The notes below the pieces were generated by a model that was given only the letters and a program-made list of their open reading frames with translations, did no database searches and was not told where the DNA came from. This document shows, one piece after another, positions 20,795 to 31,138 of a DNA stretch of 64,000 nucleotides (positions within the stretch are counted from its first letter, which is position 1; each line of letters starts with the position of its first letter). The stretch is from Rubellimicrobium sp. (lineage in GTDB: Bacteria > Pseudomonadota > Alphaproteobacteria > Rhodobacterales > Rhodobacteraceae), in assembly GCA_020852925.1 (NCBI GenBank), contig JADYZU010000027.1, positions 1 through 64,000 of the forward strand, in the 5' to 3' direction. The position numbers and the translations under genes were made by a program.

Positions 20795-21924
20795 GCCTGT
20801 CCCATCCCTGCCGGAAGGGCACCCGTGCCCGCCGCATCCCAGTTCGGCGCCGCATCCTGCGTGGACGCGACCGCCTGTGCCACCTGCCGGGCCAGTTTCT
20901 CGGCGAAACCGGCCGAGGCAAGACGCCACGCCAGATCGAGCGCGGCGGCGATCCCGGTCGCATCGGCGCCGCCGTGGCTCTTGATCACGGTGCCGTTCAG
21001 CCCGAGGAACACCCCGCCGTTCACCCGGCGCGGATCGACTCGCGCGCGCAGCCGCCCGAGCGCCCCGCGCCCGAGCAGTCCCGCCAGCCGCCCCGCCAGC
21101 GACGACAGGAACGCCTCGCGCAGGAAGCCGGTGATGAGGCGCGAAGTGCCCTCGGCGGTCTTGATGGCGACATTGCCGGTGAAGCCGTCGGTCACGACCA
21201 CGTCGATGCGGTCCGAGAGCAGGTCGCCCCCCTCGACAAAGCCGGCAAAGGCAAAGTCGCCGCGCGCCGCCGCCCGGCCGATCAGGTCATGGGCGACCTT
21301 CAGCTCGGCGCGGCCCTTGTGTTCCTCGGTGCCGACATTGAGCAGCCCGACCCGCGGCCGCGCGATGGCCAGGCCGGTGCGCGCATAGGCCACGCCCATG
21401 AGCGCATAGGTGAGAAGATCGTTCTGGTCGGCGCGGATATCGGCCCCCGCGTCAAGCATCACGTTGAAGCCCCCGGGGTTCATCGAGGGCCAGAGCGCGG
21501 CGATGGCCGGGCGGTTCACCCCCTCGGCCTTGCGCAGCACCAGCATCGAGACCGCCATGAGCGCGCCGGTGTTGCCGCAGGAAATGCAGGCCGCCGCCCG
21601 CCCGTCGCGCACCGATTCGATGGCGGACCACATCGAGGTGTCGCGGCCGCGGCGCATGATCTGGCTGGGCTTGTCGGACATCGTCACCACGGCCGGCGCC
21701 GCGACCACGCCGACGCGCGGCGCCCAGTATTTCCCCGCAAGCAGCGGCTCGAGCGCCTCGGGCTGACCGTGGAGCAGGATGCGCGCGCGCGGATGGCCGG
21801 CAAAGAACAGTTCAAGCCCGCCGACCACCGCCGACGGGCCCTTGTCGCCACCCATGGCATCGACCGACAGGACGATCCCGTCTGCGTCGTCGCCTGTCGC
21901 CGTGCCGGGGGCTGCGCCGTTCAT
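20791..21924 (-). CDS. plsX: phosphate acyltransferase PlsX
   Basis: [50 protein letters not shown]. Confidence 0.96.
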   Translation of the reverse strand: MNGAAPGTATGDDADGIVLSVDAMGGDKGPSAVVGGLELFFAGHPRARILLHGQPEALEPLLAGKYWAPRVGVVAAPAVVTMSDKPSQIMRRGRDTSMWSAIESVRDGRAAACISCGNTGALMAVSMLVLRKAEGVNRPAIAALWPSMNPGGFNVMLDAGADIRADQNDLLTYALMGVAYARTGLAIARPRVGLLNVGTEEHKGRAELKVAHDLIGRAAARGDFAFAGFVEGGDLLSDRIDVVVTDGFTGNVAIKTAEGTSRLITGFLREAFLSSLAGRLAGLLGRGALGRLRARVDPRRVNGGVFLGLNGTVIKSHGGADATGIAAALDLAWRLASAGFAEKLARQVAQAVASTQDAAPNWDAAGTGALPAGMGQA

Positions 21925-21944
21925 GTCTGCCGCTGGTCCGGCGG

Positions 21945-22151
21945 TCAGGCCGCGTCTTCGTCCAGATCGACCCCGGAGGCGATCGCCACCACTTCCTTGC
22001 TGTCGTAATGGCCGCAGGACGGGCAGACATGGTGCGGGCGCTTCAGCTCGCCGCAGTTGCCGCATTCGTTGGGATTGGCCGCCACGAGGAAATCATGCGC
22101 GCGGCGCATGTTGCGGCGGGATTTGGAAACCTTGTTCTGCGGAACGGCCAT
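21945..22151 (-). CDS. rpmF: 50S ribosomal protein L32
   Basis: [54 protein letters not shown]. Confidence 0.97.
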   Translation of the reverse strand: MAVPQNKVSKSRRNMRRAHDFLVAANPNECGNCGELKRPHHVCPSCGHYDSKEVVAIASGVDLDEDAA

Positions 22152-22391
22152 GTCACAACCTCGGCTCTGGGGGGCCGGACCGGCCCGTCGTGGGTGGAGG
22201 GCCGCGGCCCCCCTTATCCTTTGGTGTCTCAGTCTCTTGCGGTATCGCCTGCTGGCGCCTCGCGCGGCACATACAGGGGTATGGACGCGGAGTCGAGCCT
22301 TGGACGATGAGCGCGCGAACATAACCTTCGCGCCGCCCTTGGCAAGGGGGTTCCGCCTGCGGACGACTGGATCCGGCATCGGCCGTGACCT

Positions 22392-22563
22392 TGCGGAGCG
22401 CGCGCTGGTCGCGCGCGCCTTCCTTTCCTCTCGGGATTGCCTGCGCAATCCCTCGGGCGGCCTCCGGCGGGGGTATTTGGGCAAAGATGAATGGGGCCCC
22501 CTTCATCTGTCCCCAAATATCCCGGGGGGAGGCGCGTCAGCGCCGGGGGGCAGCGCCCCCCTC
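22392..22563 (-). repeat. Composite intergenic palindromic repeat, copy D (overlaps glk 3' end)
   Basis: GCGCGCGCTGGTCGCGCGCGC..GGGATTGCCTGCGCAATCCC..GGGGTATTTGGGCAAAGATGAATGGGGCCCCCTTCATCTGTCCCCAAATATCCC..GGGGGGCAGCGCCCCCC. Confidence 0.92.
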
Positions 22564-23538
22564 TTGCCCGGCGACCAGATGCGCGGCGCATCCGGTCAGG
22601 GCGGCGCTGTCGTCGTCGACCACGATCACCCGGAATTCGTGTTCGAGCAGGTCGATCCAGCGCGGCGCGCGGAACCGCGCGGTCAGGCCGAAGCGCGCGA
22701 AATGCGGCATGATCGCGCGTGCCATGCCGCCGATCAGGTGGATTCCGCCGAAGGGCAGGTGCACCAGCGCCAGATCGCCCAGCACCTGGCCCAGGATGCG
22801 CACATAGTCGGCCACCGCGGCGGTCGCGGACGCCTCGCCCGCCGCCAGCGCGGCCAGCACGCCATGCGCATCCGCCAGCGGCGCCCCCCCGCTGCGGCTG
22901 GCGTGAAAGCCGTGCAGATGCACGAGTCCGCGCCCCGAGAGGGCCTCCTCGACGCTGGCGCGGCGGGTGCGGCCGGGTTCGGGCGGGATCGCCTCGATAT
23001 GGCGCAGGAGGGCCAGGTCGGCCTCGTCGCGCACCGGCAGCGACACATGCCCGCACTCGGACGGCGGCACCAGCCGTCCCGCGCCCGATCCGTGCACCGG
23101 CGCCGCGTTCACCCCGGTGCCCAGCCCGACCACCAGCATCGGCGCCCCAGGCGTCAGCGGGCCCTCGACCGCCGTCACGAGGCGATCCCCGGCCAGATGG
23201 CCCAGGGCGTGCCCCTGGGCCTGAAGATCGTTGAGCAGCACCGCCCGCGCCGCGCCGGTGGCCCGGGAAATGCTGTCCTCGCTCATGCTCCAGGCGATGT
23301 TGGTCATGTCCGCGCGCCCGTCCTGCACCGGTCCCGCGACCGCCACGCAGCAGGCGTCGGGCCTCAGGCCCGTCCCGGCGACGAACTGCGCGAGGATCGG
23401 TTCGAGCCCCGGATGATCGGCATTGCGGAAGTGGCGCAGGCTGCCGTCCTCGATCGTGGCTCCCCGCGCGAGGGCCACGCGGGTATTGGTGCCGCCGATA
23501 TCGGCCACGACCGAGACGAGGGGGGCGGGACGGGTCAT
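22537..23538 (-). CDS. glk: glucokinase (ROK-independent, Glk family)
   Basis: VVADIGGTNTRVALARG; VVGLGTGVNAAPVH; HLIGGMARAIMPHF; C-terminal EGGAAPRR is encoded by the repeat hairpin. Confidence 0.9.
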   Translation of the reverse strand: MTRPAPLVSVVADIGGTNTRVALARGATIEDGSLRHFRNADHPGLEPILAQFVAGTGLRPDACCVAVAGPVQDGRADMTNIAWSMSEDSISRATGAARAVLLNDLQAQGHALGHLAGDRLVTAVEGPLTPGAPMLVVGLGTGVNAAPVHGSGAGRLVPPSECGHVSLPVRDEADLALLRHIEAIPPEPGRTRRASVEEALSGRGLVHLHGFHASRSGGAPLADAHGVLAALAAGEASATAAVADYVRILGQVLGDLALVHLPFGGIHLIGGMARAIMPHFARFGLTARFRAPRWIDLLEHEFRVIVVDDDSAALTGCAAHLVAGQEGGAAPRR

Positions 23539-23763
23539 GGCGGTCCTTTCGGTGCAGCGGGTGACGGTGGTCCCTGATAGGATGCAACCGCCCCGCCCGG
23601 CAAGCGGGGCAGGGGCGGGCGGCGGCGGGGCAGGAGGGCGGGGCAGGCAGGCGGGCGGCAGAGCAGGGGGCGGGCGGTTGCCCGTGGCGCGCGCGCGCAT
23701 CTTGGCTTATGGCCGGGGCCGGGTGCCGGCCATGCCGGCGGCAGAGTGGGACGGGAGGGGGCG

Positions 23764-25404
23764 ATGGCCTTCACGCGGGGGCCGGTCGGACCGGCGGCGA
23801 CGGATCGGGACTGGTGGCGGGGGGCGGTGATCTATCAGATCTATCCGCGGTCGTTTCAGGATTCGGACAGCGACGGCATCGGCGATCTGGCCGGGATCAC
23901 CGGGCGGCTGGCGCATGTCGCCGGCCTTGGCGCCGACGCGATCTGGCTCAGCCCGTTCTTCACCAGCCCGATGAAGGACTTCGGCTATGATGTCTCGGAC
24001 TATTGCGATGTCGATCCGATGTTCGGCACGCTGGCCGATTTCGACGCGCTGGTGGCGCGGGCGCATGAACTGGGCCTGCGGGTGATGATCGACCTCGTGC
24101 TGTCGCATACGTCGGACCGGCATCCCTGGTTCCGCGAGAGCCGGCAGGACCGCACCAATGCGCGCGCCGACTGGTATGTCTGGGCCGATCCGCGCCCCGA
24201 CGGCACCGCGCCCACCAACTGGCTGTCGATCTTCGGCGGTTCCGCCTGGCAATGGGATGCGCGGCGCGAGCAGTATTACCTGCACAACTTCCTCACCTCG
24301 CAGCCCGACCTGAACTACCACTGTCCGGCGGTGCAGGAGGCGGTGCTCGATGTCGCGCGCTTCTGGCTCGGGCGGGGGGTGGACGGGTTCCGCCTCGATA
24401 CCGTGAACTTCTATGTCCACGACCGCCACCTGCGCGACAACCCGCCGCTGCCGCCCGACGAGCGCAACGACGGCACCGCGCCCAAGGTCAATCCCTACAA
24501 CCACCAGCTCCATCTGTTCGACAAGAGCCGGCCCGAGAACCTCGATTTCCTGCGCCGCCTGCGCGCGGTGATGGAGCCCTTCGGCGCCGCCGCGGTGGGC
24601 GAGGTGGGCGATGCGCAGCGCGGCCTCGAGATCATGGCCGAATACACTTCCGGGGGCGACCGGCTCCAGATGTGCTATCCGTTCGAGCTGCTCCAGCCCG
24701 CGCGCGTCACCGCCGCGGTGCTTGACGAGACCTTCGCCGCGCTGCGCCGCCTTGCGCCCGATGCCTGGCCCTGCTGGTCGTTCTCGAACCATGACACGGT
24801 GCGCCATGTCACGCGCTGGGCGCTGGGGGATGCGGCGCTGCGCGGCTATACCGTGCTGCTGATGTGCCTGCGCGGCTCGGTCTGCCTCTATCAGGGCGAG
24901 GAACTGGGCCTGCCCGAGGCCGAGATCGCCTTCGAGGATCTGCAAGACCCCTACGGGATCGAGTTCTGGCCCGAATTCAAGGGCCGCGACGGTGCGCGCA
25001 CGCCGATGGTGTGGGAGATGTCGAACCGCAACGGCGGGTTTTCCGAGGCCGGACGCTGCTGGCTGCCGGTGCCTTCGGCGCATCTGCCGCTGGCGGTGGC
25101 GGGGCAGGGGGCGGGGTCGATCCTTGCGCATTACCGCGCCGTGATCGCGCTGCGCCATGCCCATCCGGCCCTGTCGGTCGGCGAGATGAGCCCGATCGCG
25201 CGCGCGGGCGATGTCGTGACCTTCGAGCGCCGCCACGAGGGGGCGCGGATCTTCTGTGCCTTCAACCTGGGCGAGGATCCCGCCGGGGTGGCGCTGCCCG
25301 CGGGCGAATGGCGCGCGATCGCGGCGGATCCGGGCACGGCCGCGCCCGCGGGCGGGCAGGTCGCGCTGGGGCCCTGGGGCTATGCGGTGCTGGCCGCCGG
25401 CTGA
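23764..25404 (+). CDS. alpha-glucosidase (GH13)
   Basis: AVIYQIYPRSFQDSDSDGIGDLAGI; DLVLSHTSDRHPWF; GVDGFRLDTVNFY; FSNHDTVRHVTRW; AglA-like. Confidence 0.93.
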   Translation: MAFTRGPVGPAATDRDWWRGAVIYQIYPRSFQDSDSDGIGDLAGITGRLAHVAGLGADAIWLSPFFTSPMKDFGYDVSDYCDVDPMFGTLADFDALVARAHELGLRVMIDLVLSHTSDRHPWFRESRQDRTNARADWYVWADPRPDGTAPTNWLSIFGGSAWQWDARREQYYLHNFLTSQPDLNYHCPAVQEAVLDVARFWLGRGVDGFRLDTVNFYVHDRHLRDNPPLPPDERNDGTAPKVNPYNHQLHLFDKSRPENLDFLRRLRAVMEPFGAAAVGEVGDAQRGLEIMAEYTSGGDRLQMCYPFELLQPARVTAAVLDETFAALRRLAPDAWPCWSFSNHDTVRHVTRWALGDAALRGYTVLLMCLRGSVCLYQGEELGLPEAEIAFEDLQDPYGIEFWPEFKGRDGARTPMVWEMSNRNGGFSEAGRCWLPVPSAHLPLAVAGQGAGSILAHYRAVIALRHAHPALSVGEMSPIARAGDVVTFERRHEGARIFCAFNLGEDPAGVALPAGEWRAIAADPGTAAPAGGQVALGPWGYAVLAAG

Positions 25405-25431
25405 GGCGGGCCCCTCGCCCGCGCCCCCCGC

Positions 25432-26538
25432 TCAGCCGGGGGGCGTGTCGAGCAGCACGCCGTCCGAATTCATCTGCGCATAGAGCAGCCCCTCGCGCAG
25501 GCCGCGGTCCGCGACCGAGAGCCGGTCCGTGGGCCACAGCCGCATCAGCGCCTGAAGGATCGCCGCCCCCGGCATGATGAGGGCGTGGCGGTCCTTGCCG
25601 ATACGCGGATCGGTGCGCCGCCCTTCGGGGCCGAGCGCAAGATAGTCGCGGATCACCCGGTCGATCTGGTCCGAGGTCATGGTCAGCCCGTCCACCTTGG
25701 AGCGGTCATAGCGGCGCAGGCCCAGATGGCTGGCGGCGACGGTGGTGATCGTCCCCGACGTGCCGATGATCTGGAACCCCTCGCGCGCCTGGATCAGGGC
25801 GGCGGGGGCAAAGCTTTGCAGGCGTTCCTCGAAATACCAGCTCATGAGCGCGAATCGCGCGCTGTCGTCCTCCACGTCGCGGAACTGGTCGCGCAGCGTC
25901 GCCACGCCCAGCGGCACCGAGATCCAGTCGATCACCCGCGCCCCGGCGAAATTCGCGGACTGACTGCGGAAACCTGCATGCAGCCCCATGAGCGCGCGGG
26001 TCCGGTCGCTGTGCCCGACCTCGGTCAGGTCCACCCAGACCAGTTCGGTCGATCCGCCGCCGATATCCACCACCAGAAGCTGGTCCGTGCGCTGCGACAC
26101 CAGCGGCGCGCAGGAGACGACGGCAAGGCGCGCCTCTTCCTCGGGGGCGATCACCTGCAGCATGAGCCCGGTTTCCCGCGCGACCTGGCGCAGGAAGGCC
26201 GGGCCGTTGCGGGCGCGGCGGCAGGCCTCGGTCGCGACGAGGCGCATGTTCACCACCTGATGCCGCGCGAGTTTCTGCTTGCAGATGCGCAGCGCCGCAA
26301 GCGTGCGGTGCATGGCGGCGCGCGACAGCTTGCCCGAGGACTCGAGTCCCTGGCCAAGCTGGACCGATTTCGAAAACGAATCGACCACCGTGAACACGCT
26401 GCCCTGCGGCTGCGCGATCAGCATGCGGCACGAATTCGTGCCCAGATCCAGCGCCGCATAGAGCGTGGACGGATCGGGCCTCTGGCGCGCGGGGGAATCG
26501 ACCGCAACCGGGAACGCGCCCGCGCCATTGGGACGCAT
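25432..26538 (-). CDS. Ppx/GppA exopolyphosphatase family protein
   Basis: YAALDLGTNSCRMLIAQP; VVDIGGGSTELVWVDL; GTSGTITTVAASHLGL. Confidence 0.92.
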   Translation of the reverse strand: MRPNGAGAFPVAVDSPARQRPDPSTLYAALDLGTNSCRMLIAQPQGSVFTVVDSFSKSVQLGQGLESSGKLSRAAMHRTLAALRICKQKLARHQVVNMRLVATEACRRARNGPAFLRQVARETGLMLQVIAPEEEARLAVVSCAPLVSQRTDQLLVVDIGGGSTELVWVDLTEVGHSDRTRALMGLHAGFRSQSANFAGARVIDWISVPLGVATLRDQFRDVEDDSARFALMSWYFEERLQSFAPAALIQAREGFQIIGTSGTITTVAASHLGLRRYDRSKVDGLTMTSDQIDRVIRDYLALGPEGRRTDPRIGKDRHALIMPGAAILQALMRLWPTDRLSVADRGLREGLLYAQMNSDGVLLDTPPG

Positions 26539-26740
26539 GGGCGTCACGACACGCCCTCCATATCGAGTTGGATCGAATCTAGGATGCGCCGGGCCCGCGT
26601 GCAAGCGCGCGCAAGGCGCCGCCCGCCACTTTGTCGCAGCCGGTCCGCGAGGCCGCGTCGCTTTGGTCGCGTTCATGTCGATATTCGACTCCGCACCGGT
26701 CCGGCCCCAAAGTAGAAGGCGGCAAACAGAGGTGAATCGC

Positions 26741-27037
26741 ATGTCCGACGTGACCATCGTCTACTGGCGCGACATTCCGGCCCAGGTCATTGTCGGCAAG
26801 GGCCGCAAGGGCGCCAAGGTGCAGTTGTCCGAACGGTTCGAGAAGGCGATCGACCGTGCGGCGATGCGGTCGGGCGCGCGCGGGACCGACGATTACCTGG
26901 CCGAGTGGCGCAAGGCCCCGGCCGGCGAATCGCCCGGCGACCCGGCCGAGGCGGCGGCCAGCGTCGCCGCCCGCCTCGAGGCGGAATACGACGCCGAACG
27001 CCTGATCGCCCTTGTCGCCAACCACGGCCGGGCGTGA
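26741..27037 (+). CDS. PF13769-like 'virulence factor' family protein (98 aa)
   Basis: MSDVTIVYWRDIPAQVIVGKGRKGAKVQLSERFEKAIDRAAMR; immediately precedes the C1 genes. Confidence 0.75.
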   Translation: MSDVTIVYWRDIPAQVIVGKGRKGAKVQLSERFEKAIDRAAMRSGARGTDDYLAEWRKAPAGESPGDPAEAAASVAARLEAEYDAERLIALVANHGRA

Positions 27038-27074
27038 CCCGATCAACCCCACGGCCCGCGTGAAGGAGGCCCCG

Positions 27075-27998
27075 ATGTCGCTCTTGCCGTTCATGAAGAA
27101 GAAGGCCGCGCCGGTCACGGCCGAGGCATCGACCGCAGCCTTCCTCAAGGGCTTCTCGATCGAGGTGATGCCGCGCACCGCCGAGAAGGTCGAGGATTTC
27201 CGCGCGCTGCTGCCCGAGGGCACGCGCGTCTACATCGCCCATATCGAGGGCACCCCGATCGAGGACATGGTGCGCACCGCCGCGCGCCTGTCGGGCGACG
27301 GGTTCGACGTGATGCCGCATTTCCCGGCCCGCATCATCGCCGATGCCGCCGAACTGGGCGACTGGATCACCCGCTACCGCGACGAGGCCGGGGTGCGTCA
27401 GGGCCTGATCCTTGCCGGCAACCCGGCGTCGCAGCGCGGCAGTTTCTCCACGTCGATGCAACTTCTGGAGACCGGGCTCTTCGACAAGGCCGGCTTCACC
27501 CGCCTGCATGTCGCCGGCCACCCCGAGGGCAACCGCGACATCGACCCTGCGGGCGGCGATGAGAACGTGATGGCGGCGCTGCGCTGGAAGCAGGCCTTCA
27601 GCGCCCGCACCGATGCCGCCATGGCGATCACCACGCAATTCGCCTTCGAATCGGGCCCGGTGATCGACTGGGCCAACCGGGTCAGGGCGGCGGGGGTCGA
27701 TCTGCCGATCCATATCGGCATCGCCGGCCCGGCCAAGCTCCAGACCCTGATCAAGTTCGCCATGTCCTGCGGCGTCGGCCCGTCCCTGCGGGTGCTCCAG
27801 AAGCGGGCGATGGATGTCACGCGCCTGCTGCTGCCCTACGAACCCGACGAGATCGTGACCGAACTCGCCGCCCACAAGGCGGCCAATCCCGATTTCAACA
27901 TCGAACAGGTGCATTTCTTCCCCCTGGGCGGGATCCGCACCAATGCCGAATGGGCCAAGGCCCGGATGGGCGGCACGCCCGCAGCCAAGAATGGATGA
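27075..27998 (+). CDS. methylenetetrahydrofolate reductase-like protein
   Basis: FSIEVMPRTAEKVEDFRALLP; HFPARIIADAAELGDWI; HVAGHPEGNRDID. Confidence 0.85.
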   Translation: MSLLPFMKKKAAPVTAEASTAAFLKGFSIEVMPRTAEKVEDFRALLPEGTRVYIAHIEGTPIEDMVRTAARLSGDGFDVMPHFPARIIADAAELGDWITRYRDEAGVRQGLILAGNPASQRGSFSTSMQLLETGLFDKAGFTRLHVAGHPEGNRDIDPAGGDENVMAALRWKQAFSARTDAAMAITTQFAFESGPVIDWANRVRAAGVDLPIHIGIAGPAKLQTLIKFAMSCGVGPSLRVLQKRAMDVTRLLLPYEPDEIVTELAAHKAANPDFNIEQVHFFPLGGIRTNAEWAKARMGGTPAAKNG

Positions 27999-28001
27999 GA
28001 C

Positions 28002-29054
28002 ATGACCCGCACCATCGTTGAATCGGCCACGAAATCGGTCGTCATCGGCTTTGACCAGCCGTTCTGCGTCATCGGCGAACGCATCAACCCCACCGGGCGC
28101 AAGAAACTCGCCGCCGAACTCGAGGCGGGCGACTTCTCGACCGTCGAGAAGGACGCGCTGGCGCAGGTCGCGGCCGGGGCCTCGGTCCTCGATATCAACG
28201 CGGGGGTGGTCTACAACTCGAACCCGAACCCGAACGAGACCGAACCCCCCCTGATGCGCCGCATCGTCGAGCTGGTGCAGGGCCTGGTCGATGTGCCGCT
28301 GTGCATCGATTCCTCGGTGCCAGCCGCGCTTCAGGCCGGGCTCGAGGCGGCCAGGGGGCGCCCGCTGCTCAATTCCGTCACCGGCGAGGAAGAGCGCCTC
28401 GAATATGTCCTGCCGCTCGTCAAGAAATACAACGTGCCGGTGGTGGCGATCTCGAACGACGATTCCGGCATCTCCGAAGACCCCGACGTGCGGTTCGAGG
28501 TGGCGCGCAAGATCGTGCAGCGCGCGGCCGATTTCGGCATCCCCGCGCATGACATCGTGGTGGACCCGCTGGTGATGCCGGTGGGCGCCATGGCGACGGC
28601 CGGGCTTCAGGTGTTCGCCCTCGTGCGCCGCCTGCGCGAGGAACTGGGCGTGAACACGACCTGCGGCGCCTCGAACGTGAGTTTCGGCCTCCCGAACCGG
28701 CATGGCGTGAACAACGCCTTCCTGCCGATGGCGATCGGCGCGGGCATGACCAGCGCCATCATGAACCCGGTGGCGCTGCCGGTCGCGCCCTCGAAGATCG
28801 CGGAAAAGCGCGCCGAAGTGGCCGCCGCCGGCCTGATCCTGCCCGAGGACATGGACGACGAGACCTTCTGCCGCCTGTTCGGCCTCGGCTCCACCCGGCC
28901 GATGGCCGGCAAGGAGATGGAGGCGATCCGCGCGGCGAACCTGCTCATGAACAACGATCCGGCCGGGGGCGAGTGGATCCGCTTCAACCGCCCCGCGGGC
29001 GGTGACAGCGAAGGCCGCCGCGCCGCGCGTCCGGGCGGCCGCCGCCGGGGCTGA
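28002..29054 (+). CDS. methyltetrahydrofolate cobalamin methyltransferase (pterin-binding domain)
   Basis: FCVIGERINPTGRKKLAAEL; AGASVLDINAG; CGASNVSFGLPNR. Confidence 0.9.
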   Translation: MTRTIVESATKSVVIGFDQPFCVIGERINPTGRKKLAAELEAGDFSTVEKDALAQVAAGASVLDINAGVVYNSNPNPNETEPPLMRRIVELVQGLVDVPLCIDSSVPAALQAGLEAARGRPLLNSVTGEEERLEYVLPLVKKYNVPVVAISNDDSGISEDPDVRFEVARKIVQRAADFGIPAHDIVVDPLVMPVGAMATAGLQVFALVRRLREELGVNTTCGASNVSFGLPNRHGVNNAFLPMAIGAGMTSAIMNPVALPVAPSKIAEKRAEVAAAGLILPEDMDDETFCRLFGLGSTRPMAGKEMEAIRAANLLMNNDPAGGEWIRFNRPAGGDSEGRRAARPGGRRRG

Positions 29055-29162
29055 GGCCGCAAGGCAGGCGCAGGCCCGCCCGCACAGGCCCGCCCGCGCA
29101 GGCAAGGCGGAGGGGCGCAGGCAAGGGGGGCGCAGGCTCGGGTTCCCCCCGGACCCGCGCCG

Positions 29163-31067
29163 CTAGTCCCCCGCCGCCTGCGCCGCCTCGAGCCGCTCCT
29201 GCGCCTCGAGCCAGAGTTCCTCGGCCCGGGTGATCGCCAGGGCGATCTCGGCATCCTTGCGGCTCCACTCTCCGGCCGCGCCGCCGCCGCCCTCGTAAAG
29301 CGCGGGGTCGCCCAGCTTGCGCGTGACCGTCTCGCGCATGACCGTCAGCTTTTCCAGCCGCTCCTCGCAGCGGCGCACCTCGGCCACCAGCGCCGCGACC
29401 CGCTCGCGCGAACGGGCGCGTTCCTCGCGCCCGGCGGCCCTGGGCGCCCCGCGCCCGCGCCCCGCCGGCCGCCCGCCCGCCCCCGCGCCCGCCCCCTCGG
29501 CGGCGCCGTCCCCGGCCAGCAGCATCGCCCGATAGGCGTCAAGGTCATCCTCCCAGGGCGTCACCCGCCCGCCCCGCACCAGCCACAGCCGGTCCGCCAC
29601 CAGCGACAGCAGGTGCATGTCGTGACTGATGAGGATCACCGCCCCGCCATAGGCCCCCAGCGCCTCGATCAGCGCCTCGCGGCTCTCGATGTCGAGATGG
29701 TTCGTCGGCTCGTCGAGGATGAGCAGATGCGGCGCCCCGATCGTCGCCAGCAGCAGCGCCAGCCGCGCCTTCTGCCCGCCCGACAGCCGCCCGACCTCGG
29801 TCATGGCCTGCGCCTCGAGCAGGCCGAACCCCGCCAGCCGCGCCCGCAGGCGCTGCGGCTCTTCCTCGGGCAGGGCGCGGCGCAGATGGTGCAGCGGCGT
29901 CTCCTCGGGGTGCAGGTCGTCCACCTGATGCTGGGCAAAGAACCCGATCCGCAACCGCCCGGACCGCCGCACCTGCCCCGCCACCGGCGCCATCCGCCCG
30001 GCGATCAGCCGCGCCAGCGTGGTCTTGCCCTCGCCGTTGCGGCCCAGAAGGGCGATGCGGTCGTCCTGGTCGATGCGCAGGTTCAGCCGCCCCAGCACCA
30101 CCCGCCCGTCATAACCCGCCGCCGCCTCCTCGAGGGTGACGATCGGCGGGGCCAGTTCCTCGGGCTCGGCAAAGCCGAAGACGGTGCGCGCGTCATCCTC
30201 GGGCACGCGGATCGTCTCCATCCGCTCGAGCATCTTCAGCCGCGACTGCGCCTGCCGCGCCTTGGTCGCCTTGGCGCGGAAGCGGTCGACAAAGGATTGC
30301 AGATGCGCGCGCCGCTCCTCCTGCCGGCGCGCCGCCGCCGCGGCATTGGCCCGCCGCTCGGCCCGCAGGCGCGCGAACTGGTCATAGGGCCCCGGCCAGT
30401 AGGACAGCTTGCGGTCCTCCAGATGCAGGATCCCGCTCACCGCCCGGTTCAGCAGCGCGCGGTCATGGCTGATGATCACCACCGTATGCGGATAGCGCGC
30501 CACATGCGCCTCGAGCCAGAGCGCCCCCTCGAGATCGAGATAGTTCGTGGGCTCGTCGAGCAGCAGCAGATCCGGTTCCGCCAGCAACACCCCCGCCAGC
30601 GCCACCCGCATGCGCCAGCCGCCCGAAAAGGCCGAACAGGGCATGGTCAGTTCCTCCTGGGCAAAGCCCAGCCCGCGCAGGATCGTCGCCGCCCGCGCCT
30701 CGGCCGACCAGGCGCCGATGTCGGCCAGCCGGGTCTGGATCTCGGCGATGCGCGCCGGATCGCCCGCCTGCGCCGCCTCGGCCAGCAGCGCCGCGCGTTC
30801 GGTATCGGCGGCCAGCACCGTGTCGATCAGGCTCGCCTCCGTCCCCGGCGCCTCCTGCTCGACCCCGCCGATCCGCGCCCCGCGCGGCAATTCGATCTCG
30901 CCCGACTCGAGCGCGAGTTCCCCGCGGATCAGGCGAAAGAGCGTGGTCTTGCCCGCGCCGTTGCGGCCGACAAGGCCCACCTTGTGGCCCGCGGGAATCA
31001 CGGCAGAGGCGCCCTCGAACAACGGGCGCCCCTCGACGGCATAGGAGATGTCGGCAATGCGCAGCAT
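29163..31067 (-). CDS. ABC-F family ATPase
   Basis: Two Walker A (GRNGAGKTTL, GRNGEGKTTL), two signatures (FSGGWRMR, LSGGQKARL), LLLDEPTNYLDL and LILDEPTNHLDI. Confidence 0.95.
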   Translation of the reverse strand: MLRIADISYAVEGRPLFEGASAVIPAGHKVGLVGRNGAGKTTLFRLIRGELALESGEIELPRGARIGGVEQEAPGTEASLIDTVLAADTERAALLAEAAQAGDPARIAEIQTRLADIGAWSAEARAATILRGLGFAQEELTMPCSAFSGGWRMRVALAGVLLAEPDLLLLDEPTNYLDLEGALWLEAHVARYPHTVVIISHDRALLNRAVSGILHLEDRKLSYWPGPYDQFARLRAERRANAAAAARRQEERRAHLQSFVDRFRAKATKARQAQSRLKMLERMETIRVPEDDARTVFGFAEPEELAPPIVTLEEAAAGYDGRVVLGRLNLRIDQDDRIALLGRNGEGKTTLARLIAGRMAPVAGQVRRSGRLRIGFFAQHQVDDLHPEETPLHHLRRALPEEEPQRLRARLAGFGLLEAQAMTEVGRLSGGQKARLALLLATIGAPHLLILDEPTNHLDIESREALIEALGAYGGAVILISHDMHLLSLVADRLWLVRGGRVTPWEDDLDAYRAMLLAGDGAAEGAGAGAGGRPAGRGRGAPRAAGREERARSRERVAALVAEVRRCEERLEKLTVMRETVTRKLGDPALYEGGGGAAGEWSRKDAEIALAITRAEELWLEAQERLEAAQAAGD

Positions 31068-31138
31068 GGTCGCGGGATGCCAAAGCCTGCCCCCCGCGTC
31101 AATCCGCCCGGCCCCCCTCCTTTCTTCTTCCCTTTTCT

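Noticed and set aside
26540-26740. B12 or SAM riboswitch upstream of the C1 trio
   Set aside because: No cobalamin box or SAM-II-like conserved sequence could be seen in the gap
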